13,117 nt of DNA from NCBI GenBank assembly GCA_002433465.1, contig DJIE01000028.1:1-13117 (forward strand). Direction: 5' to 3'. The notes beneath the pieces were generated by a model. That model was not told the DNA's origin and did no database searches. It worked only from the letters and a program-made list of their open reading frames with translations. Positions 7,373-13,117 of the stretch are shown here, piece by piece. The stretch's first letter is position 1; the number at the start of each line of letters is the position of its first letter. The DNA is from Salinisphaera sp. UBA6602 (GTDB taxonomy: Bacteria; Pseudomonadota; Gammaproteobacteria; Nevskiales; Salinisphaeraceae). Both the position numbers and the translations under genes were made by a program.

Positions 7373-7398
7373 TTCGTGATTATAGGCGTAATCACGAA
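7373..7398. promoter_or_regulatory. Perfect 26-bp palindrome, candidate operator or recombination site
   Basis: TTCGTGATTA (7373-7382) and TAATCACGAA (7389-7398) are exact reverse complements around TAGGCG. The dyad lies in the 218-bp gap between the divergent recombinase and the HTH gene, and it covers the -10 box that points at the recombinase. The simplest reading is an operator for a dimeric regulator, most likely the adjacent HTH protein. Two 10-bp arms around a 6-bp centre would also fit a tyrosine recombinase core. Confidence 0.65.
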
Positions 7399-7407
7399 CG
7401 GTGTCGC
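7379..7407 (-). promoter_or_regulatory. Predicted promoter of the recombinase gene
   Basis: On the minus strand GCGACA (7402-7407, four of six to TTGACA) is followed after 17 nt by a perfect TATAAT (7379-7384). Transcription would start near 7372, about 90 nt before the recombinase start codon. The -10 box and most of the spacer lie within the 26-bp palindrome, so a protein bound there should block this promoter. Confidence 0.5.
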
Positions 7408-7443
7408 AAGTTTACGAGCATGGGTAGCGCTCGGTTTCCGCGG

Positions 7444-7472
7444 TTGCAGGAACACGCAATAGGTGAAATACT
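7444..7472 (+). promoter_or_regulatory. Weak candidate promoter of the HTH-methyltransferase-nuclease operon
   Basis: TTGCAG (7444-7449), a 17-nt gap, then AATACT (7467-7472, four of six to TATAAT). Transcription would begin around 7480, only about 20 nt before the ATG at 7502. The match is modest and no better candidate was seen downstream of the palindrome. Confidence 0.25.
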
Positions 7473-7501
7473 TACGAGGTTTCTCGTTGCTAACAACGCG
7501 A

Positions 7502-7984
7502 ATGAAAGAAGTCACTGCCATCCAATTTACGCAAGATCAGATGCGCACCCTCACTGGCGTATCAGCCGAAACTATGCGTCATTGGAGAAAGACGATCCCT
7601 TACCTATCTTCAAAGACGGGAAAGGCAGCTCGCTTTAGCTTTACCGATCTAGTTGCGCTCGCGGTTACGAGCGAGTTGGTGAATTCGTTTGGTATTCAGA
7701 TAGCTAAAATGAACGCTGGAGTAAATTCGCTGTTCGTGTTGCTGGGTAGTCAGGGTGTTGGTTCGATAAATGGCATGGTTGCCTTCATTACTCCGACGGA
7801 AGTGACGTTAAGTGACGTAGACTCATTCGATCCCAGCCCCAGCCGGACACCGAAAACCCCAACGATCGCGATCCCATTAGCGCCTCACGCCAAGAAAATT
7901 CAGCAACAAGTACTACCTATCGTAATTCCTGCCCAGCAGACTGAGTTGCCATTTGCGCTCCAAGCCGTACGGAGCAAGCCTTGA
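7502..7984 (+). CDS. MerR-like helix-turn-helix protein, first gene of the R-M-like operon
   Basis: A 160-aa protein from the ATG at 7502. A GTG at 7463 would add 13 residues, but the HTH begins after both. Residues 8-70 look like a MerR-type winged helix-turn-helix: FTQDQMRTLTGVSAETMRHWRK is the helix-turn-helix, and GKAARFSFTDLVALAVTSELV is the wing plus the following helix with the usual aromatic-Asp-Leu pattern. The remainder (about 75-160) is not recognised; it is Pro/Thr/Ser-rich around 110-130 and has no MerR metal-binding Cys. Its stop codon overlaps the methyltransferase start (TTGA), so the two are translationally coupled. By analogy with controller proteins of R-M systems it may regulate this operon and the divergent recombinase through the 7373-7398 palindrome. 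That role is inference. No clear ribosome site lies directly upstream of the ATG. Confidence 0.72.
   Translation: MKEVTAIQFTQDQMRTLTGVSAETMRHWRKTIPYLSSKTGKAARFSFTDLVALAVTSELVNSFGIQIAKMNAGVNSLFVLLGSQGVGSINGMVAFITPTEVTLSDVDSFDPSPSRTPKTPTIAIPLAPHAKKIQQQVLPIVIPAQQTELPFALQAVRSKP
7971..7974 (+). promoter_or_regulatory. Shine-Dalgarno site deciding the methyltransferase TTG start
   Basis: GGAG lies 6 nt before TTG at 7981, inside the end of the HTH gene. No ATG or GTG in the same frame is equally well placed, so the non-ATG start and the TTGA overlap with the HTH stop are preferred. Confidence 0.6.
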
Positions 7985-10947
7985 GTGCTACAACTCTCGA
8001 AGAAGTTTTGGCCGGTACTGGATACTTCCCTGATGGCGAGCCGGTAGCGGCATTGCAGCTCGGCGCAGATGCGCGAAATTTCCGCCGTGGTCGCGTATTC
8101 ATGCCCGATGCCCTGTGGCGCAGCCCTTCTTCACTCACCGTCTATTTCAAGTTCGAGCAATCTCCGCCAAGTGACGACTTAGTAAGTCAGTGGCGACGCG
8201 AGGTTTGGAACGAAGGATTCGCCCCGCTACTCTGGGTTATCTCTCCCGAGCGCGTTGACTTGTATAACGGTTTCAGCGCGCCTGTAGAGGAAGGAGATGC
8301 ACAGAGGCATTTAATTCGCAGCTTTGAGAATATCGACGCATCGTTGTGTGCGCTCGACGCGTTCGCTGGCCGACTTGCCATTGAGACAGGCCAATTCTGG
8401 GCTCAAGCACCGACGATCAATCGCAAATCCAGTGTTGATCAGAAACTCTTGTCGGATTTGTTATTTCTCGAACGTAATCTAATTGCCAGCAATCTCGCAC
8501 AAGGCACGGCTCAAGCTATCATTGGGCGCGTTATTTTCACTCAGTATCTGATCGACCGCGAAATTGTTAGCGTACCGCGCTTAAAAAAGTTGTGTGGGCA
8601 TACTTCCCTACCGTCTATTTTGCGTGATCCCATAGCCACGGGACAGCTTTTTTCTTGGCTCGCGCACACTTTCAACGGCGACATGTTCCCGCAGTCGTCC
8701 GTGGCGACAATGCCAGCACAGCATCACTTAGTGCGCGTTGCTGAATTCCTCGAAGCCGTCGACCCAGAAAGTGGTCAGCGGAGTTTGTTTCCCTATCAGT
8801 TTGATGTGATTCCAGTCGAGCTCATCAGCTCCATCTACGAACAATTCGCCCATTCCGATCCAAGTGCCAGAACCAGCGGTGCGACAGACGCTGTAAAGAA
8901 CGGTGTTCATTACACTCGTTTGTCTGTAGTGTCGCTCGTCCTCGATGAGGTGATGAATGGATTGACAGGTAGGGAGACTGTCCTTGATTTGACCTGTGGT
9001 TCAGGTGTCTTTCTTGTGGAAGCGTTGCGTCGCCTAGTTTACTTACGTGCCGATGGTCGGCCGTTAACACGCACGCTAATCCGTTCGACACTCTACAAAC
9101 AGGTTTACGGCGTTGATCTTAGCGAAGCCGCTGTTCGCGTAGCGGCCTTTAGCCTTTATCTAGCAGCTCTAGAACTTGATCCGGACCCACAACCTCCCCT
9201 TGCGTTGAGATTCAAGCCTTTGATCGGCAGGACTTTGCTAATTGGAGACGCTCGGACTGTAGAACAAAGCGAACACGGCAAACCAATCCTGACTTCGCCA
9301 GCCGGCCTGAAACAGTTCGACCTTATTGTTGGCAATCCACCTTGGAGTTTCAAGGGCCGTATCGGGACCGAAGCGCGACGCAAGACACGTAAAGCTAATA
9401 TCCCCGCCCAACCGCGTGGCGAAGGCCTGGATTTCGTTGTCCGCGCGATGGAATTTTCACATGAAAACACGCGGTTTGGCGTAATTCTCAGTGCCATGCC
9501 ATTTTTCAGTCGAAGCGGCACTGGCATAGCGGCAGCTCAGCACGTAATGCGGGCGCTTGCCCCCATTACGCTCGTCAATCTCTCAAGTCTTTGTGAATGG
9601 CTTTTTGCGACCGCCACTATGCCAGCGGTTGTGCTGTTAGCACGGCATCGTCCGGAGCAGCGCCCGGATTGTGTCACTGTCGTGCAAATTCCATGGACGC
9701 CAAGCGGCTCCAGAACGCATTCGTTCGAGGTGGCTCCAAGCGATGTGATTCAACTTTCGATGCGTGAGATTGAAGCGCAGCCTATTAAATTGAAGGCAGC
9801 TTCAGTCGGGCGCAGGCGAGATATCGCATTGGTCGATTCACTGACTTCGTCTTATGCGAACTTAGGTACTCAATTCGCGAAATTGAATACCGAAATGAAT
9901 GTTGGTCTGATTCGCGGACTAGAGGTCAATCAAACGCGGGATGCAAGTCGACTGAAAGGCTTAGGGCTACTTCAAACCCAAAACATTAAACCTTTTCATA
10001 TACCGGATGACCTGCCATTGTTCAATCTGTCCAAAGCCGAACGGCCGCGGTCACGTGACATTTACCGGGCCCCCATTCTGATTGTTAAAGAAACGCTCAG
10101 CGCAGGAGCTCGGCCCTTAGTAGCTGTAGCAGATCGTGATTTAGTATTCACTAATGCGTATTTTGGCGCCAGACTACCTGCTGCCGCCCGTCAGTCAGCG
10201 CATTTGCTGGCTACTATTTTGAGTTCATCGTTTGCGGCTTGGTTTTTCCTGATGGCTGGTTCGGAGTTCGGTATTTGGAAAAGACGTTTGCTGCAAAACG
10301 ATATCGCGCTCTTACCTGTTCCAGAATTAGCGCCCGCATGCGATTCAGATGCGGGCAAACGACTGCTGAAAATCGAGAGGACGTTGCAGCGTAGGACCGC
10401 GACACTCGAAGACTTCACAGCTCTCGACGAAGCCGTTTTTGAGCTCTACGACCTCGACGAGGCCGACCGCGTAGTGATCCGTGATGGTTTGTTTCGTGCA
10501 AGCTGGCAATGGCGAGCCGGGCGGGAGTTTTCAGTTTGCCAGGCGAATGTGCATGAAGAGGTATGTAGGTACACCGAAGTTTTTCTTGGCGTCATGGATG
10601 GATGGCTATCCGCACGAAATGAGCGCCACATGCGTGCCGAAATTTTTGATCTACCGTCACGTTCACCGCTACGGGTTGTGCGCTTTGTTCTAGAAAAACG
10701 CCGTGGCGACGCGAATATCGAATTCCTACCTGTTTTCGAAGAACTGGGTGGCGTTCTTGCTCGGATTGGCGAGCGAATGAAAGTGAAAATTGCTACGGCG
10801 CTCAGTGCCGAGCGAGAGTTACGGGTCCATGGACGCGACGAAGTCGTTATTATCAAACCCGCGGCCCGCCGCTATTGGATGGGCATTTCTGCATTGGAGG
10901 ATGCCGATGCGGTGGTCGCGGAAAGCATTAAGGGGGCGCGCGCTTGA
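7981..10947 (+). CDS. N6-adenine DNA methyltransferase, type IIG / Eco57I-like
   Basis: A 988-aa protein starting at TTG. The methyltransferase core carries the gamma-class order: motif X region NGVHYTRLSVV (307-317), SAM-binding motif I VLDLTCGSGVFLVEAL (334-349), motif II YGVDLSEAAVRVAAFSL (376-392), catalytic motif IV DLIVGNPPW (447-455), and a motif VI-like FGVILSAMPFF (499-509). NPPW marks N6-adenine methylation. Residues about 620-790 look like a target-recognition region, including KGLGLLQTQNIKPFHIP. The N-terminal 140 residues form a separate domain (RRGRVFMPDALW, LTVYFKF, WRREVWNEGFAPLLWVISPERVDLYNG) resembling N-terminal domains of long single-chain R-M enzymes; I see no intact D...(D/E)xK there. 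The C-terminal 150 residues are unrecognised. It is coupled to the HTH gene upstream and the nuclease-like gene downstream, so it probably supplies modification and target recognition for a restriction system. Confidence 0.87.
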   Translation: MSATTLEEVLAGTGYFPDGEPVAALQLGADARNFRRGRVFMPDALWRSPSSLTVYFKFEQSPPSDDLVSQWRREVWNEGFAPLLWVISPERVDLYNGFSAPVEEGDAQRHLIRSFENIDASLCALDAFAGRLAIETGQFWAQAPTINRKSSVDQKLLSDLLFLERNLIASNLAQGTAQAIIGRVIFTQYLIDREIVSVPRLKKLCGHTSLPSILRDPIATGQLFSWLAHTFNGDMFPQSSVATMPAQHHLVRVAEFLEAVDPESGQRSLFPYQFDVIPVELISSIYEQFAHSDPSARTSGATDAVKNGVHYTRLSVVSLVLDEVMNGLTGRETVLDLTCGSGVFLVEALRRLVYLRADGRPLTRTLIRSTLYKQVYGVDLSEAAVRVAAFSLYLAALELDPDPQPPLALRFKPLIGRTLLIGDARTVEQSEHGKPILTSPAGLKQFDLIVGNPPWSFKGRIGTEARRKTRKANIPAQPRGEGLDFVVRAMEFSHENTRFGVILSAMPFFSRSGTGIAAAQHVMRALAPITLVNLSSLCEWLFATATMPAVVLLARHRPEQRPDCVTVVQIPWTPSGSRTHSFEVAPSDVIQLSMREIEAQPIKLKAASVGRRRDIALVDSLTSSYANLGTQFAKLNTEMNVGLIRGLEVNQTRDASRLKGLGLLQTQNIKPFHIPDDLPLFNLSKAERPRSRDIYRAPILIVKETLSAGARPLVAVADRDLVFTNAYFGARLPAAARQSAHLLATILSSSFAAWFFLMAGSEFGIWKRRLLQNDIALLPVPELAPACDSDAGKRLLKIERTLQRRTATLEDFTALDEAVFELYDLDEADRVVIRDGLFRASWQWRAGREFSVCQANVHEEVCRYTEVFLGVMDGWLSARNERHMRAEIFDLPSRSPLRVVRFVLEKRRGDANIEFLPVFEELGGVLARIGERMKVKIATALSAERELRVHGRDEVVIIKPAARRYWMGISALEDADAVVAESIKGARA
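10930..10936 (+). promoter_or_regulatory. Shine-Dalgarno site deciding the nuclease-like TTG start
   Basis: AAGGGGG lies 7 nt before TTG at 10944, within the last codons of the methyltransferase gene. It supports a TTG start that overlaps the methyltransferase stop as TTGA. Confidence 0.6.
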
Positions 10948-11621
10948 GGATTCCATACGAAGCCCCGGCTCCCTTAGGTAAGGAGCCTATTGAACTCGCG
11001 CCGGAAATCGCTTCAGCAATATTACTTACACTAGCTGCAGGATGGCGAAGGGCTCAAGCGTTCAGCGATGTCAGCCCGCTAGCCGGCGAAGTACTAATGA
11101 CCGAACGCTTGCGTGATGGCATGCGCAGCGCACTGAAGTCCCAGAAGTATCCTTGGCGAAAGACTTTAATCGTATTACCTGGAACAGAGTCTCGGTCCAG
11201 TAAACAGGTACGCATACCCGACGGTCGTACCGATATACCGCTTATGCTGATTGAGGTTTTTTTAAGGACTGAAGAGCATGACCCGCATGCGATTATCGAA
11301 TGCAAGCGTATAGCCGCGTCGGATACAGACTTGTGTAGACAGTACGTTGTCGAAGGTATGGACAGATTTGCGACTGGCAAATACGCAATTAACCACGCAA
11401 TCGGTTTTATGGTCGGCTACGTCCTCGCCGGCACCGCAGACGAGTCGGCGGACGGCATCAACGCATACTTATCTCGTAAAAGCAGAAAAACGGACTCGCT
11501 AGTATCGGCGGATATGAGTGTCGAGGCAAAGAGTTGGATAAGTCGACATCGACGCCCAATACCTTCTAAGCCGATTCAACTACATCATGCACTTTTAACA
11601 TTTGCAGGCGGAGAAAATTGA
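10944..11621 (+). CDS. PD-(D/E)XK-family nuclease-like protein, probable restriction subunit
   Basis: A 225-aa protein starting at TTG. The centre shows the PD-(D/E)XK pattern: Asp97 in DGRTDIPLMLIEVF, then Glu119-x-Lys121 on a hydrophobic strand (HAIIECKRIA), preceded by a helix with Glu54 (LMTERLRDGM) and followed by a helix with Gln133 and Tyr134 (CRQYVVEGMDRFATGKYA). The segment after about 165 is polar and unassigned. This fold is used by most restriction endonucleases and by some repair nucleases. Tight coupling to the methyltransferase argues for the cleavage subunit of a restriction-modification pair. No target-recognition domain is evident, so it may depend on the methyltransferase for specificity. 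The family itself is not one I can name, and the operon ends here with no further coupled gene. Cleavage activity is inferred from motifs and context. Confidence 0.72.
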   Translation: MRIPYEAPAPLGKEPIELAPEIASAILLTLAAGWRRAQAFSDVSPLAGEVLMTERLRDGMRSALKSQKYPWRKTLIVLPGTESRSSKQVRIPDGRTDIPLMLIEVFLRTEEHDPHAIIECKRIAASDTDLCRQYVVEGMDRFATGKYAINHAIGFMVGYVLAGTADESADGINAYLSRKSRKTDSLVSADMSVEAKSWISRHRRPIPSKPIQLHHALLTFAGGEN

Positions 11622-11787
11622 ACTAGCAAACACCAGCTAACGGGACACTTAATGGCTCCGACCACCCCCAACCATCGCCATTCACGTGCAGCACAAGCAC
11701 CCGCCAACTGAGCTGGACCCCGGAATTCGGACAGAGCGTTAAGTGATGATCTGCCCCACAATGGCCGAACACGGCCAAGGAGTATTT

Positions 11788-12088
11788 ATGCGACGCAAAC
11801 GCCGCAATCACTCATCGATCTTCAAGGCCAAGGTAGCGCTGGCCGCCGTTTAGGGCGATCGCACGCTCGCCGAACTGGCTCAGGAATTCGATGTCCATCC
11901 GAACCAGATCACACAGTGGAAGCGCCAGCTGCTCGAAGGGCAACCGAGACGTTCGACAAGGGGTCAACGAGTTCGGATAGCCAAGCGCAGATCGACGCGC
12001 TGCATGCCAAAATCGGCGAACTGTCGATGGAGAACGTTTTTTGGAGCGTGGGCTCGCGCGCTTCGACCCGAAGCGCGGCGGGCCATGA
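11788..12088 (+). pseudogene. IS3-family transposase orfA, inactivated
   Basis: AAGGAG (11777-11782) precedes ATG at 11788. The reading [21 protein letters not shown] matches IS3 OrfA but is cut by TAG at 11851, where the family has Lys or Glu. The same frame continues [29 protein letters not shown], the HTH region. It then shifts frame near 11938 into [28 protein letters not shown] second shift lies at the six-T run around 12038-12044; adding one T would give [19 protein letters not shown] and a stop at 12086-12088. This is three disabling changes in about 100 codons. The frame-restored end overlaps the orfB ATG as ATGA. Confidence 0.75.
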
Positions 12089-12144
12089 TCGATCATCAAC
12101 GCAAGAAATACAGTGCCGAGTTGAAGGCGCAACCCCGGCTATGA
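12085..12144 (+). pseudogene. IS3-family transposase orfB, 5' fragment
   Basis: ATG at 12085 overlaps the frame-restored orfA stop, as in many IS3 elements, and begins M-I-D as OrfB proteins often do. It ends at TGA after 19 codons and the later codons no longer resemble OrfB. The DDE catalytic domain is absent. Confidence 0.4.
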
Positions 12145-12152
12145 CGGTGTCG

Positions 12153-12626
12153 TCAAACGCTCGGATTGGTGCCCGTTACACTGGTGTTAGCGCGCGCGCG
12201 TCGGCGACTTGATCTCTTCGGCGAATCTGGCGGCTGTTGCCCCTCAGATAGACCTTCAATGATGGGACAATCCGGCCGATGATCGCCGCGGCAATGTTCA
12301 GCGAGATGCTGCAACGTCTCCCGCATAGAATTCAGCGCTTCGATCTTGTTTTCGAGTTCCGTAATGTGCTCTAGGGCCACAGCCTTGACGTTGGCGCTGC
12401 TGCGACTACGGTCCCGCCAGAGCGATACTAGCCCGTGCATCTGCTTGACGGAAAAACCCAGGCCTCGCGCCCGCTGGATAAACTTCAGGGTCTGGATGTC
12501 GCCATCGGCATAGACGCGATAGCCAGATTCGGTACGGGCCACGGGCGGGATCAGGTCCACCCGCTCGTAGTAGCGGATCATCTTCGCGGATAGTCCGGAT
12601 GCTTCGGCGGCTTGTCCTATGTTCAT
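12153..12626 (-). CDS. cueR: CueR-type Cu(I)-responsive MerR-family regulator
   Basis: A 157-aa regulator with AGGAGG 5 nt before its ATG. Residues 1-70 are the MerR DNA-binding domain ([28 protein letters not shown], then the wing [17 protein letters not shown]). A long dimerisation helix (about 80-112) is followed by the metal-binding loop [13 protein letters not shown], that is Cys-X7-Cys, the copper loop of CueR. In this family the protein senses cytosolic Cu(I) and activates copper-export genes by distorting an over-long promoter spacer. Most CueR proteins end shortly after this loop; here about 25 further residues ([21 protein letters not shown]...) run to a stop 9 bp from the IS3 remnant, so the tail may be acquired. 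The upstream neighbour in the same direction is a broken glutaredoxin-like gene. Confidence 0.87.
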   Translation of the reverse strand: MNIGQAAEASGLSAKMIRYYERVDLIPPVARTESGYRVYADGDIQTLKFIQRARGLGFSVKQMHGLVSLWRDRSRSSANVKAVALEHITELENKIEALNSMRETLQHLAEHCRGDHRPDCPIIEGLSEGQQPPDSPKRSSRRRARANTSVTGTNPSV

Positions 12627-12657
12627 GATCGCCTCCTATCTCGGATATGGCTCGTCC

Positions 12658-12698
12658 GGTCAGGCTTCGACAGCTGACCAGTTTCCGCGGTGGGAAAC
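12658..12698 (-). promoter_or_regulatory. Two adjacent inverted repeats upstream of cueR
   Basis: GGTCAG (12658-12663) pairs with CTGACC (12674-12679) around 10 nt, and GTTTCC (12681-12686) pairs with GGAAAC (12693-12698) around 6 nt. They lie 32-72 nt upstream of the cueR start codon in the leader between the glutaredoxin pseudogene and cueR. They could be an operator or an mRNA structure. I do not see a convincing CueR-type promoter with a 19-bp spacer here. Confidence 0.3.
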
Positions 12699-12758
12699 AC
12701 GTCAGTGTGCAGTTTGTTGGCCCCAAACCATGTCGGCTCAGCAGGCCCTGCGCCAGCA

Positions 12759-13035
12759 TCATCCATGGCGGGCTGCCCGGCGACATAGGCTTTCTAACCG
12801 TCGAGATCGGCCGAACCCTGGGCGATGGACATCCGTTACCAAGCCGGTACGCCGCCCGCGAGGTCTTGCGTCTCGGACAGCGCCCGCGTGACTCCACGTT
12901 AGCACGGCTTAGGTTACGCTCGGCATACGCGATGTCACGCTCTGCAAACCACGTTTTCAGAGCGTGACAGTCAGGACAGTTCGGGACCGTGTAGACGGTC
13001 ACGGCGGGTGACGATCCAGCGGATGGACGGAGCAT
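12759..13035 (-). pseudogene. Glutaredoxin-like thioredoxin-fold gene with two frameshifts
   Basis: GAGGAGG (13044-13050) lies 8 nt before ATG at 13035. The first frame reads VTVYTVPNCPDCHALKTWF, a thioredoxin-fold strand followed by the redox motif CPDC (residues 20-23), then AERDIAYAERNLSRANVE. It loses register near 12892. A second frame gives VTRALSETQDLAGGVPA, including the cis-Pro motif of glutaredoxins. A second shift near 12842 restores LVTDVHRPGFGRSRRLESLCRRAARHG and a stop at 12759-12761. The three pieces in order make one normal-length glutaredoxin. Each shift is explained by a single missing base, so sequencing error is an alternative to real decay. It would have been co-transcribed with cueR. 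Confidence 0.68.
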
Positions 13036-13062
13036 AATGGCCACCTCCTCGTTCGGCCGCGG

Positions 13063-13117
13063 CTACCGGGCAGCCGCGGTCGTGGTGGCGGGGCTTTGCG
13101 ATGCCGGGGCTTCCTCG
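13063..13117 (-). CDS. Possible 3' end of an upstream gene (partial)
   Basis: On the minus strand a frame is open from the window edge and ends EEAPASQSPATTTAAAR before TAG at 13063-13065, 27 nt ahead of the glutaredoxin-like start. The Ala/Thr-rich tail and close spacing would suit the end of a co-transcribed gene. Only 17 codons are visible and no family can be assigned; a copper-related gene is a guess from context. Confidence 0.3.
   Translation of the reverse strand, partial: EEAPASQSPATTTAAAR

Larger units (their letters stand above)
11709..12144 (+). mobile_element. Decayed IS3-family element remnant
   Basis: The left end TGAGCTGGACCCCGGAAT (from 11709) resembles IS3-family terminal repeats, which often start TGA.CTG..CCC. 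The orfA gene follows 79 nt later, and only the first few codons of orfB remain. No matching right terminal repeat was found before cueR, so about two thirds of a typical element is missing. The remnant lies between the nuclease-like gene and cueR and may mark the right edge of the acquired block. Confidence 0.75.

Noticed and set aside
7284..7501. Integron attI or attC site beside the recombinase
   Set aside because: No GTTRRRY core or paired attC architecture was seen, and the recombinase shows no sign of the extra integron-integrase domain.
12406..13044. A single 212-aa protein joining the glutaredoxin-like start to the region over cueR
   Set aside because: Only the first part resembles a protein family; after the frameshift it is out-of-frame sequence running into cueR, so a pseudogene is the better call.
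1..13117. CRISPR array, tRNA or rRNA genes
   Set aside because: No regular repeat-spacer pattern and no tRNA or rRNA signature was found on reading either strand.

Overview
The window looks like a bacterial chromosome segment from a moderately high-GC proteobacterium, probably a gammaproteobacterium. The clues are a periplasmic SorA-type sulfite dehydrogenase with a cytochrome partner, a CueR-type copper regulator, and IS5- and IS3-family elements. The genus cannot be fixed from the sequence. The flanks read as resident metabolic genes. The middle (about 5.7 to 11.7 kb) reads as an acquired accessory block.

Left flank. A 5'-truncated pyridine nucleotide-disulfide oxidoreductase (3-1223, +) converges on a minus-strand two-gene operon: sorA-like molybdopterin sulfite dehydrogenase (4727-3417), then a three-part cytochrome c / cytochrome c / beta-propeller protein (3399-1453). 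SorA would be Tat-exported and oxidise sulfite. The dihaem partner would carry the electrons on towards the respiratory chain. An intact 855-bp IS5-family element (4886-5740) sits about 160 bp upstream of sorA.

Accessory block. After a 413-bp gene-free stretch holding a 34-bp inverted repeat shaped like a recombinase core site, there is a tyrosine recombinase (6156-7283, -). Divergent from it is a tightly coupled three-gene operon: a MerR-like helix-turn-helix protein (7502-7984), a 988-aa N6-adenine DNA methyltransferase with NPPW (7981-10947) and a 225-aa protein with a PD-(D/E)XK nuclease signature (10944-11621). Both junctions are TTGA stop/start overlaps with strong Shine-Dalgarno sites. 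A perfect 26-bp palindrome lies between the recombinase and the operon and covers a TATAAT box pointing at the recombinase. I read the operon as a restriction-modification-like defence module that carries its own regulator. It matches no standard named R-M type that I can recognise, and it is the best candidate here for an undescribed system.

Right flank. A decayed IS3-family remnant (11709 to about 12144) abuts cueR (12153-12626, -). Upstream of cueR in its direction of transcription are a glutaredoxin-like pseudogene with two frameshifts (12759-13035) and the possible 3' end of another gene (13063-13117). This looks like the tail of a copper-handling operon damaged by insertion and mutation.

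Base composition differs visibly. One sampled line in sorA (3961-4020) is 39/60 G+C and one in the methyltransferase (8461-8520) is 27/60, which fits transfer of the central block. No rRNA, tRNA or CRISPR array was seen.
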